Of a stretch of 16,219 nt of DNA, positions 1-7,263 are shown piece after piece; the stretch's first letter is position 1, and each line of letters starts with the position of its first letter. The notes under the pieces are model-generated. The model saw only the letters and a list, made by a program, of their open reading frames with translations. It had not been told where the DNA came from and ran no database searches. The translations under genes and the position numbers were made by a program. Source of the DNA: an uncultured Clostridia bacterium (lineage in GTDB: Bacteria; Bacillota; Clostridia; Christensenellales; Borkfalkiaceae). Where the stretch lies: NCBI GenBank assembly GCA_944376035.1, contig CALWBJ010000160.1:1-16219 (forward strand). Reading direction: 5' to 3'.

Positions 1-2
1 AA

Positions 3-24
3 CCTGGCGTTAATAAACGCCAGG
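3..24 (-). terminator. Hairpin at left edge, probable mgtE terminator
   Basis: A perfect 9 bp stem (3-11 with 16-24) encloses an AATA loop. Read on the minus strand, the 3' arm is followed by TT and then the window ends, so the U-tract cannot be checked. It lies about 140 bases past the mgtE stop and is the only strong hairpin there. It could instead terminate a plus-strand gene outside the window, although the plus side has no T-run directly after the stem. Confidence 0.55.
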
Positions 25-166
25 CCTAAAAAAGTTTTGCATTACCAGACACCGCAAGATTTGTTTGAACTAAATCTTAAAAAGTGTTGCTCTTAGTTTG
101 ACAATTCATCGTAACTAAATTATTTAAAACGCAATGCACTGAAAATATTTTCAGATTAAACGGACG

Positions 167-1543
167 CTATGACAATAAAAATATAGACACAGAACAGTAA
201 ATTATAAGAGACAAAGCGTCGACTATCGTAGTTATAAACGGACTTGCGACTACCGCAGGGTCAAGTTTGCATTTTTTTGCGAGAAGGGGGAGAAGACATC
301 CCACAAGTTTTGCCATGACGATAGTGATAAAAAGAACTCCAGATACTATCGCCGCAATTTTAACCGTAACTCCGTTATAAAGTCTGTCTATAAGCATAAG
401 TTTAGCAAAGCATACGGCTGCGACCGAAACCGCTAATAGAAGTGATGCGCGGAACTCTTTCCATACAATTTTTAAAACATCCTTAAAACCTACTTCACCG
501 AGCGCCAATGCACGAATTATTGTTCCCGATGACTGACCGCCCGCGTTACCCGCCGTATCCATCAGCATAGGGACGAAAGCGTATAAGACCGCGCCGCTTG
601 CGAGCGCGCTCAATGCGTGTTCGTATCCCGAAAGAATCATGCTGGTGAATGTTGCCGAAATCATAAGGAGCAAAAGCCAGGGTATTCTCGCTTTCCATAT
701 ACTGAAAACCGATTGTTTCAGATATGGCTTTTCGTTAGGAAGTATTGCCGCCATTTTCTGAATATCTTCGGTCGCTTCCTCTTGAAGAACGTCTACCGCG
801 TCGTCAACGGTAACAATTCCGACAAGGCAGCCTTCCTTATCAGTTACGGGCAGGGCAAGATAACCGTATTTTTGGAATTTTAATGCGACTTGCTCTTTAT
901 CTTCAAGCGTTTCGACCGTTACGGGACTTGCGCTCATTATGTTTTCGATTATATCGGATTTATCCGCTAAAAGCATATCTTTTACCGTAACCACGCCGAT
1001 AAGTTTCTTTTTTGCGCCCGTTACGTAACAGGTGTAAATAGTTTCTTTATTTATTCCCGTTTTACGGATTTTATCAAAAGCCCTATCAACGCTCATTCCT
1101 GCCGAAAAAGAAATGAACTCGGGAGTCATTATACTGCCTGCCGAATCGTCGGGATATTCTAAAAGTTCGTTAATTTGCTTTCGGTTTTCGGGGTCGGAGT
1201 TTTTAAGTATTCTTTTTACTACGTTTGCGGGCATTTCCTCGATTATATCGACCGTGTCGTCAAGGAACATGTCATCTATAACCGCTTTCAGTTCTTTGTC
1301 GGTAAAGGCTTTTATCAGTTTTTCCTGAGTATCCGAATCAGTCTCTATGAACACGTCGCTGGCAAGTTCTTTGGGTAAAAGTCTGAAAAACATGATTTGT
1401 TCTTTTTCATCCAGCCGTTCTTCCAAAAACACCGCTATGTCGGCGGGCTCCATATCGAGGAGTAAAATTCTCAGGTCGGCAAATTTACGATTTTCAAAGC
1501 AATAAGAGAGTTTTTCGTAAAGCATTTCCATTTCTTCTGTCAT
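167..1543 (-). CDS. mgtE: MgtE-family magnesium transporter
   Basis: This gene encodes a 458-residue Mg2+ channel/transporter of the MgtE (SLC41-like) family, the usual length. An acidic helical N-domain (about 1-130) comes first. A tandem CBS pair (about 131-265) follows, opening at the conserved P-D-D-S-A-G-S-I-M-T stretch and containing two G-(V/I)-V-T-V strands. The membrane domain (about 285-457) has about five helices. It carries the family hallmarks MDTAGNAGGQSS near 328-339 and LDPAVVASPFITTIVDALSL near 427-446, which line the ion path in characterised MgtE. The start is supported by GGAAGGAG seven bases upstream of ATG. An M-box riboswitch and terminator directly precede the gene, so expression should rise when Mg2+ is low. 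It has its own promoter, separate from the PH-like gene upstream. Confidence 0.97.
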   Translation of the reverse strand: MTEEMEMLYEKLSYCFENRKFADLRILLLDMEPADIAVFLEERLDEKEQIMFFRLLPKELASDVFIETDSDTQEKLIKAFTDKELKAVIDDMFLDDTVDIIEEMPANVVKRILKNSDPENRKQINELLEYPDDSAGSIMTPEFISFSAGMSVDRAFDKIRKTGINKETIYTCYVTGAKKKLIGVVTVKDMLLADKSDIIENIMSASPVTVETLEDKEQVALKFQKYGYLALPVTDKEGCLVGIVTVDDAVDVLQEEATEDIQKMAAILPNEKPYLKQSVFSIWKARIPWLLLLMISATFTSMILSGYEHALSALASGAVLYAFVPMLMDTAGNAGGQSSGTIIRALALGEVGFKDVLKIVWKEFRASLLLAVSVAAVCFAKLMLIDRLYNGVTVKIAAIVSGVLFITIVMAKLVGCLLPLLAKKCKLDPAVVASPFITTIVDALSLIIYCSVSIFLLS

Positions 1544-1567
1544 AAGTTACTCCTTCCGCGCGGAAAA

Positions 1568-1601
1568 AATAAAAAACCCGCGCGCTTATCTTGCGGCAGG
1601 C
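1568..1601 (-). terminator. Intrinsic terminator of the mgtE leader
   Basis: On the minus strand a GC-rich stem (CCTGC-C-GC pairing with GCGCGGG, one bulged C) is followed by six T residues. It sits between the M-box aptamer and the mgtE ribosome binding site, where the expression platform of a transcription-terminating riboswitch is expected. A smaller CTTTGA/TCAAAG hairpin lies between aptamer and terminator and may take part in the antiterminator switch. Confidence 0.8.
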
Positions 1602-1616
1602 TCGAAAATATATCTT

Positions 1617-1790
1617 TGAATACTCAAAGTATAACCATACGGGCTTTAACTCCGCAGGGCTGTGTAATTGCGTTAAATCACGCCTTGTTTTCGACGTGGT
1701 TTGTTAACCATCTGACAGTGTCTCCACCGTTTCGCGGCAGCAATCCGTATCCCTGTGGTAGCCTTACCTACCGGACAATAAGTTGTATTT
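1617..1790 (-). promoter_or_regulatory. M-box (ykoK leader) Mg2+ riboswitch
   Basis: On the minus strand the leader matches the M-box consensus in order: GGTAGGTAAGGCTACC, then ACAGGGATACGGA, the CTGCCGC segment, the GGTGGAGACAC and GTCAGATGG blocks, and the closing GGAGTTAAAGCC. The ends (near 1617-1645 and 1771-1790) can pair into a long P1. M-box RNAs bind Mg2+ and stop transcription when it is plentiful. The terminator at 1568-1601 and mgtE immediately downstream fit that role exactly. Confidence 0.93.
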
Positions 1791-1792
1791 AA

Positions 1793-1821
1793 AGTTTACA
1801 CTTTAATCTTTTGATTGTCAA
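1793..1821 (-). promoter_or_regulatory. Promoter of the M-box/mgtE transcript
   Basis: The minus strand has a perfect -35 TTGACA (1816-1821), a 17-base spacer and TAAACT as -10 (1793-1798). Transcription would start a few bases before the aptamer. The promoter falls just past the stop codon of the PH-like gene, so mgtE has independent transcription. Confidence 0.8.
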
Positions 1822-1880
1822 CACATTTTATGCCTGTGAAAAATTTTTTGTTAAAATTTAATCTTTCCGCGTCGGTAAAA

Positions 1881-2339
1881 TCATTGAGGACGCTCCTCGC
1901 CGTCTGATTGTAAATCGTATATTATATTCCTGTTTTCTTCGCGCAAAGCAAGAATAAACCCTTCATATTTATCGGGGGATATGATTATTACCGAATATTT
2001 TGCGTCTTTATAATATATTACAAGTTTGTCGCTTTTTTTAAAATGAGTAATCTGCACTATATCGTCGGTACTTACGGCGGAGCGTATAAAGCCGAAATAT
2101 GAATATAGTTTTTTGTCTTTTATTACGTATTTGCCGTAGACTGCTACGGAAACGGCAAAAGCCAGAAGACCGCCGTTAACAACAACAATCAAAAAATATA
2201 TCACGGCTTTATAAACTCCGTGTTCGACGTAACTAAAAAAATTGTAAATGTTATAACACAGTCCGCCTGTTAGTAATAATATAACCAGCGAGAGCAGTAC
2301 CCAAACCGAAGTCGAATAATAAAATCTGAATTTTTTCAT
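1881..2339 (-). CDS. Small membrane protein with bacterial PH-like (bPH_4) domain
   Basis: This 152-residue protein has a short basic N-terminus and two hydrophobic segments (about 11-33 and 44-68). A soluble domain of about 70-140 follows, with the pattern YVIKDKKLYSYFGFIRSAVSTDDIVQITHF...LVIYY...IISPDKYEGFI. This strand order and the closing S-P-D-K-x-x-F-(I/L)-x-x-L are typical of the bPH_4 domain (PF06713, formerly DUF1200), whose biochemical role is not established. The acidic tail has no recognised motif. The start is supported by CAGGAG seven bases upstream of ATG. It ends about 60 bases before the mgtE promoter on the same strand, but nothing in the sequence ties it to Mg2+ transport. 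The membrane-plus-PH architecture is fairly secure; the cellular role is unknown. Confidence 0.85.
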   Translation of the reverse strand: MKKFRFYYSTSVWVLLSLVILLLTGGLCYNIYNFFSYVEHGVYKAVIYFLIVVVNGGLLAFAVSVAVYGKYVIKDKKLYSYFGFIRSAVSTDDIVQITHFKKSDKLVIYYKDAKYSVIIISPDKYEGFILALREENRNIIYDLQSDGEERPQ

Positions 2340-2389
2340 CTGATACTCCTGATTTATAATTTTAAAATTTAAAGCGACAATTTAAATAT

Positions 2390-2418
2390 ATTTTAATACA
2401 TTTTCAATATAAAATCAA
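2390..2418 (-). promoter_or_regulatory. Promoter of the PH-like membrane protein gene
   Basis: On the minus strand TTGATT (2413-2418) is followed by a 17-base spacer and TAAAAT (2390-2395). This gives a leader of roughly 45 bases with an AGGAG site. The surroundings are very AT-rich, so other -10-like hexamers are available. Confidence 0.55.
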
Positions 2419-2589
2419 CTTCATATATGATTTTACGATTCATAAACAGACAATAGAATCAATATAATAATTTTCCCTGACAGATAATTGTCGTAATTTG
2501 TCAATTTCCATGAATAAGGCGGCGTTAATAATAAAGGGCGTACCGCACTTAGAAAGTACGTCTTTTTCGGTACAGATATCCGATTATAC
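2419..2589. other. Divergent intergenic region with small inverted repeats, no gene
   Basis: Between the two divergent promoters I find no credible gene. There is an inverted repeat GTACCG (2540-2545) with CGGTAC (2568-2573), enclosing a small ACTT/AAGT hairpin. There is also a TGACA...TGTCA pair near 2478-2503. Either could be an operator or a structured element, but neither matches a family I recognise. Confidence 0.4.
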
Positions 2590-2618
2590 TTGCAAAATTT
2601 CAGTATATATTATATAAT
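2590..2618 (+). promoter_or_regulatory. Promoter of the aconitase-family gene
   Basis: TTGCAA (2590-2595), a 17-base spacer and a consensus TATAAT (2613-2618). The transcript would begin near 2625, giving a leader of about 67 bases. That leader contains a weak GAGAC/GTCTC hairpin and a CAGGAG ribosome binding site at 2681-2686. Confidence 0.75.
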
Positions 2619-2691
2619 TAAACGGAAAAAACTTCAATGTCGGAGACTTTACGGTTAAACAGGAAGGTCTCTATACGTAGCAGGAGAAAAT

Positions 2692-4857
2692 ATGGTAAAA
2701 CTTATAGAAAAAGGCGTTATTCTCAAAAACGGCAAACTTGTAAAAGCCGGTTCTTCCGATTGCGGAAGAGAAAAAACCATGACTTATAAAATACTTTCCG
2801 CGCACGATACTTCGGATGAAAAGGGTAAACTGAAAATAAAATTCGACGAAATAACTTCTCACGATATAACTTACGTGGGTATAATACAGACGGCAAAAGC
2901 GAGCGGGCTTAATAAGTTCCCCATTCCTTATACGCTCACTAACTGCCATAACTCGCTTTGCGCGGTAGGCGGAACAATCAACGAAGACGACCATGTGTTC
3001 GGACTTTCCGCGGCGAAAAAATACGGCGGTGCTTTCGTTCCGCCGCACCTTGCGGTTATTCACCAGTATATGCGCGAGATGCGTGCTTTTGCGGGCGCTA
3101 TGATACTCGGTTCCGATTCTCATACCCGCTACGGCGCGCTCGGTACGCTTGCCGTCGGCGAGGGCGGACCCGAACTCGTTAAACAACTTTTAGGCAAAAC
3201 TTATGATATAGATTATCCCGAAACCGTTGCGGTATATCTTAAAGGTAAATTGAGGCGCGGAGTAGGACCACACGACGTGGCGCTCGCGCTTGTAAAAGCC
3301 ACGTTTAAGAGCGGTTTTGTCAAAAACCGCGTGCTTGAATTTATAGGCGACGGCATTAAAGGTCTTTCTATGGATTTCAGAAACGGTATCGACGTCATGA
3401 CCACGGAAACCACCTGTCTTTCATCTATATGGATAACCGACGAAAAGACCCGTGAGTATTATGCCGCGCACGGCAGAGAAGAGGCTTATAAGGAACTCAA
3501 ACCCGAAGACGGGGCGTATTACGACAGGGCGGTGATAATCGATTTAAGTAAAGTCGAACCGATGATAGCCCTTCCTTTCCACCCGTCCAACGCCTATACT
3601 ATAAGGGAATTTCTGTCCCGTCCTTACGAACTTTTAAAAGAGTGCGAAGAGGCAGGCAAAAAACTTCTTAAAAACGGAGATTTCAAACTTACCGATAAGA
3701 TTAAAGACGGTAAAGTTTACGTAGAACAGGGTATAATAGCGGGCTGCGCGGGCGGTATGTATGAAAATATTGCCGAAGCGACCGAAATTTTGAACGGCGC
3801 GCCCATAAATAACAGCGACTTTACGCTCGACGTCTATCCTTCCAGCCAGCCAGTTTATAAAGGACTTATGGATAACGGATACATAGGAAGGCTTATGGAA
3901 GACGGAGCGGTAATCAAGACGGCGTTTTGCGGACCTTGTTTCGGTGCGGGCGACGTACCGAGCAACAACGGGCTTTCCATAAGACATACTACAAGGAACT
4001 TTGAGAGCCGCGAAGGCAGTAAGCCGGCGAGCGGTCAACTTGCGGCGGTCGCGCTCATGGACGCAAGAAGTATCGCGGCAACCGCGCTTAACGGCGGCGC
4101 TATAACTTCGGCTATGGATATAGCATATTCAAAGAAAATCAAAAAATACAGGTTCGACGATAAGATTTACCGTGCGAGAGTGTTTAACGGCGTAGGAAGC
4201 GCGGACGAAAAATCGTCGCTCAAATACGGCCCTAATATTGCCGACTGGCCGAAAATGGAGAGCCTTAAAGAAAACTTGCTTTTAAAAGTAGTCTCTGTAC
4301 TTCATGACCCCGTAACCACTACCGATGAGCTTATGCCTTCGGGCGAGACTTCGTCTTACAGGTCAAATCCTCTTAAACTCGCCGAATTCGCTCTTTCGAG
4401 AAAAGACCCGGGTTACGTTTCCCGTGCCAAGGCGGTTAAAGAAGAAGCATTCCCCGAGATTAAGAATATTGATAAGGAAAACTGCACTTACGGCAGCGTT
4501 GTTTGCGCCGTAAAGCCGGGCGACGGTTCGGCAAGAGAGCAGGCTGCATCCTGCCAGAGGGTTTTGGGCGGCGTAGCAAATATAGCCTGCGAATACGCTA
4601 CAAAACGTTACAGAAGTAACCTTATTAACTGGGGAATGATACCTTTCCTTGCCGATAAAAACGATTTTAATTTAGGTGAATATATATATATAGAAAACGT
4701 AAGAAAGAAAATCGAAAACGGCGACAAAGAGTTTAAGGCAAGAGTAATAGGCGAAGACGGCTCCGAAAGGGAAACGGTTTTAAGGCTCGACCCGCTTACT
4801 CCGAGCGAGAAAGAAATAATAAAGAAAGGCTGTCTTATAAATTATTACAAAGATTAA
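2692..4857 (+). CDS. Aconitase-superfamily hydratase, YbhJ-like
   Basis: This 721-residue protein keeps the aconitase fold signatures: D-S-H-T at 142-145 with G-G-P-E after it, three presumed 4Fe-4S ligands at Cys352 (I-I-A-G-C), Cys413 and Cys416 (F-C-G-P-C-F-G), T-R-N-F at 434-437, and the swivel-domain loop G-D-G-S-A-R-E at 610-616, which carries the Ser/Arg catalytic pair, followed by R-V-L-G-G. Many stretches depart from classical citrate/isocitrate AcnA, for example G-C-A-G-G-M-Y-E-N instead of G-S-C-T-N-S. Overall it resembles the uncharacterised YbhJ-type hydratases rather than LeuC/LeuD, which are split proteins. The natural substrate cannot be read from sequence; citrate/isocitrate or another hydroxy-acid is possible. 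It is monocistronic, with its own promoter and a strong terminator. CAGGAG five bases before ATG supports the start. Confidence 0.9.
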   Translation: MVKLIEKGVILKNGKLVKAGSSDCGREKTMTYKILSAHDTSDEKGKLKIKFDEITSHDITYVGIIQTAKASGLNKFPIPYTLTNCHNSLCAVGGTINEDDHVFGLSAAKKYGGAFVPPHLAVIHQYMREMRAFAGAMILGSDSHTRYGALGTLAVGEGGPELVKQLLGKTYDIDYPETVAVYLKGKLRRGVGPHDVALALVKATFKSGFVKNRVLEFIGDGIKGLSMDFRNGIDVMTTETTCLSSIWITDEKTREYYAAHGREEAYKELKPEDGAYYDRAVIIDLSKVEPMIALPFHPSNAYTIREFLSRPYELLKECEEAGKKLLKNGDFKLTDKIKDGKVYVEQGIIAGCAGGMYENIAEATEILNGAPINNSDFTLDVYPSSQPVYKGLMDNGYIGRLMEDGAVIKTAFCGPCFGAGDVPSNNGLSIRHTTRNFESREGSKPASGQLAAVALMDARSIAATALNGGAITSAMDIAYSKKIKKYRFDDKIYRARVFNGVGSADEKSSLKYGPNIADWPKMESLKENLLLKVVSVLHDPVTTTDELMPSGETSSYRSNPLKLAEFALSRKDPGYVSRAKAVKEEAFPEIKNIDKENCTYGSVVCAVKPGDGSAREQAASCQRVLGGVANIACEYATKRYRSNLINWGMIPFLADKNDFNLGEYIYIENVRKKIENGDKEFKARVIGEDGSERETVLRLDPLTPSEKEIIKKGCLINYYKD

Positions 4858-4961
4858 GCGGCAAGCATGCTTTCCTCGATACCGGAATGAAAAAGATACG
4901 GATTATTATTTGTTAAACGCAGTTGAGTATTACGCCCGATAACGCTGAAAACATAACTACA

Positions 4962-5016
4962 AATTAAAAAACGCCGCCCCCGACGGATACTTCCGTCGGG
5001 GGCGGCTATTTTCAAG
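4962..5016. terminator. Bidirectional intrinsic terminator between convergent genes
   Basis: A perfect 15 bp GC-rich stem (4973-4987 with 4992-5006) has a TACT loop. Plus-strand reading ends in TATTTT. Minus-strand reading ends in GTTTTTT. It can therefore end both the hydratase transcript and the convergent thiT transcript. The rest of 4858-5095 holds nothing else I can name. Confidence 0.93.
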
Positions 5017-5095
5017 TTGATTTCGAAATATTGCGATTAAACTGATTAAAGCGGGGACGCGACGTACTAAACGTAACTTTTCCTCGTCGTCTTTT

Positions 5096-6262
5096 TTAAT
5101 TTTCCAATTTATTTTCGTTTTTAAAATTAAGTTTGTTGATTTCGTTGTTAACACCTTTGGAAGATAAAACTATAACTCCGATTACCAACAATATTGCAAC
5201 ATCAATAAATACGTAACTATTATAAGCTAAACTGTAAAGCCATACGTTTGAGCCTCCCGCATATGCGCCGAAAGCGAATACGCCCGATATAAGGTGGGAA
5301 AGATAGCGTAGCGAGCCGGCTAAGACCGCACCAAGTGTAAATTTAACCTGCGGTAAGCGGTCAAGGTTTTGAACTTTGCCGAATACGCCTGCAAAGCCGA
5401 GCATGGCAAAAGCTACGGGGTAGTCGAGAAGAAATTGTGCAGGGTGAATAATGTAAGGATCCTGAACAGCTTGAAGCATTCCGTAAATAGAGCCTACGAT
5501 AAGTCCTTTTTTAGGTCCGTAAATATAAGAGAAAAGCATAACGGGAAACATACTGGCAAGCGTTACAGAACCGCCCTGCGGCATTTCAAAAAGTTTTACG
5601 TATGAGAGAGCAAAAGAAAGCGCGGTGCAAATACCCGCAATCGCAATGCAATGGGTGTCAAAGCCTTTTTTGTCTTTTTTTCCTAATAATAAAGCTGCTG
5701 CTATTGAGCCTATTATGAGTACGGCAGATAAAATATAAAGAGCCCAAGAGCTGAAACCTGCGCTTTCATCTGTATAATATCCGTCGCCGACTATGTTTTT
5801 AGCAAAAAAGACAGCTATTAACACAAGAGTAATAATGAGAGAAATCACGCAGACCGTGCCGGCAATAATGCTATATAGCTTTTTTGCTTCCGGACGTTTA
5901 ATGTTTACTATGAATAAACCCGCAAAAGAGAACAACATTATACTTAAAGTGATGACGGCAGGAATAAACATATATGGAACGATGTCTTTCGACACCCATT
6001 TATCTTCAAGATATGCTGGGTCGTAGTGTTTTACTATTTCCATGACAAGCACGGAAACTGCCATAACGAGCGCATAAACGAAAAAAGCATAAAAAGCTAT
6101 TTTTACGTATTTTTTAAATATTCCGTTTTTGATGAACACACAATCTACGAGAAGTAAAATAAGCCCGGTTAGCACAAGTGCACCAGCTATGGTGACGGTA
6201 CCCCAGATTACATACGGTTCTGCTACATCGATGGCGTAGGTTGTTAGTAAGTTAAAAGACAT
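5096..6262 (-). CDS. thiT: ThiT thiamine transporter S-component with extended N-terminal membrane domain
   Basis: The C-terminal half (about 203-367) is a clear ThiT, the substrate-binding S-component of an energy-coupling factor thiamine importer. It carries M-P-Q-G-G-S-V-T-L-A-S-M at 227-238, a long helix with D-P-Y-I-I-H-P-A-Q-F-L-L-D-Y-P at 268-282 and the closing helices. Characterised ThiT proteins have about 180 residues, but this one has 388. The first 200 residues hold about five further hydrophobic segments (about 20-40, 52-76, 96-120, 128-153 and 172-194), then a basic K-K-D-K-K linker. I do not recognise that region. The TPP riboswitch upstream confirms thiamine control. GAAGGAG eight bases before ATG supports the start. 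No EcfA/EcfT genes lie nearby, so the energising module must be encoded elsewhere. Confidence 0.92.
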   Translation of the reverse strand: MSFNLLTTYAIDVAEPYVIWGTVTIAGALVLTGLILLLVDCVFIKNGIFKKYVKIAFYAFFVYALVMAVSVLVMEIVKHYDPAYLEDKWVSKDIVPYMFIPAVITLSIMLFSFAGLFIVNIKRPEAKKLYSIIAGTVCVISLIITLVLIAVFFAKNIVGDGYYTDESAGFSSWALYILSAVLIIGSIAAALLLGKKDKKGFDTHCIAIAGICTALSFALSYVKLFEMPQGGSVTLASMFPVMLFSYIYGPKKGLIVGSIYGMLQAVQDPYIIHPAQFLLDYPVAFAMLGFAGVFGKVQNLDRLPQVKFTLGAVLAGSLRYLSHLISGVFAFGAYAGGSNVWLYSLAYNSYVFIDVAILLVIGVIVLSSKGVNNEINKLNFKNENKLEN

Positions 6263-6293
6263 ATATTATTTCTCCTTCTATCCGCTATAAAGT

Positions 6294-6318
6294 AAAAAAC
6301 GCGCCCGAAAAGGGCGCG
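6294..6318 (-). terminator. Terminator of the TPP riboswitch
   Basis: On the minus strand a perfect 7 bp CGCGCCC/GGGCGCG stem with a TTTTC loop is followed by six T residues. It lies between the TPP aptamer and the thiT ribosome binding site, so it is the off-state of the switch. Confidence 0.92.
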
Positions 6319-6335
6319 CAGACGACAAGTTTTAC

Positions 6336-6409
6336 TTCACTTTCCCTTCAAGCATGATCTTGCGGGTTCCGATGGTGTAATCTCAGCCGATAAAGGCACC
6401 CATAGCGAA
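6336..6409 (-). promoter_or_regulatory. TPP (THI-box) riboswitch
   Basis: On the minus strand the RNA shows the thiamine pyrophosphate aptamer landmarks: GGGTGCC, then CTGAGATTACACC (the CUGAGA T-loop), GGAACCC, the hairpin CAAG-ATCATG-CTTG in the place of P5, and GGGAAAG. The ends TTCGCT and AGTGAA form P1. The internal loop around P4/P5 is shorter than the textbook TGAT/CGTA arrangement. A terminator and thiT follow directly, so TPP should repress thiT. Confidence 0.92.
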
Positions 6410-6431
6410 TATGTAAATTTTTTATACGCAT

Positions 6432-6460
6432 ATAATATCACTAAAAAAACCTTGCGTCAA
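6432..6460 (-). promoter_or_regulatory. Promoter of the TPP riboswitch/thiT transcript
   Basis: On the minus strand TTGACG (6455-6460), a 17-base spacer and TATTAT (6432-6437). Transcription would start just before the aptamer. Its -35 shares bases with the -35 of an opposing plus-strand promoter. Confidence 0.8.
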
Positions 6461-6480
6461 GCAAAAATATATGCTACAAT
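6452..6480 (+). promoter_or_regulatory. Divergent promoter towards the HD nucleotidase gene
   Basis: TTGCGT (6452-6457), a 17-base spacer ending in TGC (extended -10) and TACAAT (6475-6480). Its -35 overlaps that of the thiT promoter at 6455-6457. The expected start near 6487 is inside a hairpin followed by a T-run, so whether full-length message comes from here is unclear. I found no better promoter between 6512 and 6610. Confidence 0.5.
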
Positions 6481-6482
6481 TT

Positions 6483-6535
6483 AAAAACCGAAACATATTT
6501 TTTCGGTTTTTTGTTTTTTATTTTTTAATTTTTTT
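6483..6535 (+). terminator. Hairpin plus long T-rich tail between thiT and the HD gene
   Basis: An 11 bp stem (6483-6493 with 6501-6511, AAAAACCGAAA paired with TTTCGGTTTTT) is followed by an uninterrupted T-rich stretch to about 6535. It is formally an intrinsic terminator on the plus strand, yet no plus-strand gene ends upstream of it. It may attenuate the divergent transcript or block read-through. Confidence 0.5.
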
Positions 6536-6623
6536 GATTTGAAATATAAATTCAACTTAGAGTTTTTTACACGCGGTCAGCGAAGGGGCAAAAAATCATT
6601 AACGGTATTATAAAAGGAGAGTT

Positions 6624-7199
6624 ATGTTTAAATTCTTTGCATATCTGAACAGAATGAAAAATATAAAGCGTTGGTCTCTCATGCGCTCGGTGCGTGAGGA
6701 AAACATTATGGAACACAGTCAGCAGGTGGCTGTTATAGCGCATGCGCTGGCACTTATAAACAATAAAATCTTCGGCGGCAATATAAATATAGAAGATACC
6801 GTGCTTCTGGCGCAATACCATGAGGTGGGTGAGGTCATAACCGGCGATTTGCCTACGCCCATTAAATATTTTAATCCCGAAATTAAAAACGCTTATAAAG
6901 ACCTAGAAAAGAATGCGTGCGAGCGTATTCTCGGTATGCTTCCCGAAAGTCTTACGGAAGATTACAGAAAATACGTTGTCCCCGATGAAAACAGTGCCGA
7001 ATATAAACTGGTAAAATATGCGGACAGGCTTTCGGCGTACCTCAAATGCGTCGAAGAAGTATCCGCAGGAAACTCAGAGTTTAAAAAAGCGCTTAAATCC
7101 ATAGAAAAAGAACTTAAAAATTCTGACAGTAAAGAGGTCGAATATTACATGCGCGAGTTTGTCCCCGCATATTCTCTATCGCTCGATGAGTTAGACTAA
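6624..7199 (+). CDS. yfbR: YfbR-like HD-domain 5'-deoxynucleotidase
   Basis: This 191-residue protein aligns end to end, from memory, with E. coli YfbR, which hydrolyses deoxyribonucleoside 5'-monophosphates. It shares R-M-K-x-I-x-R-W-x-L-M-R near the N-terminus, E-H-S at 30-32, G-D-L-P-T-P at 74-79, K-Y-A-D-R-L-S-A-Y-L-K-C at 131-142, and the ending F-V-P-x-x-x-L-S-L-D-E. Expected metal ligands are His31, His66 and Asp134. The Asp of the HD motif is Glu67 here (Y-H-E instead of Y-H-D), a conservative but unusual change. The substrate-contacting Arg16-Trp17 pair is kept. The start follows AAAGGAG by five bases. It probably works in nucleotide-pool control and thymidylate supply. It is monocistronic by spacing, with 144 bases before the next gene and a new promoter there. 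Confidence 0.93.
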   Translation: MFKFFAYLNRMKNIKRWSLMRSVREENIMEHSQQVAVIAHALALINNKIFGGNINIEDTVLLAQYHEVGEVITGDLPTPIKYFNPEIKNAYKDLEKNACERILGMLPESLTEDYRKYVVPDENSAEYKLVKYADRLSAYLKCVEEVSAGNSEFKKALKSIEKELKNSDSKEVEYYMREFVPAYSLSLDELD

Positions 7200-7263
7200 A
7201 ATAAAAAACAGGTATTTGTGCAGATTTTACATAATACGATAAAATATTTATAAAAAATGCCTA

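Noticed and set aside
2540..2573. GTACCG/CGGTAC inverted repeat as an intrinsic terminator
   Set aside because: The stem is only 6 bp with a long loop and has no T-run after it on either strand, and no gene ends nearby.
2671..3186. 171-codon open frame on the minus strand over the hydratase start
   Set aside because: It runs antisense through the hydratase promoter-proximal region and conserved D-S-H-T motif; no ribosome binding site or recognisable domain.
3634..4038. 134-codon minus-strand open frame inside the hydratase gene
   Set aside because: It lies opposite the cluster-cysteine region of a conserved enzyme and shows no coding features of its own.
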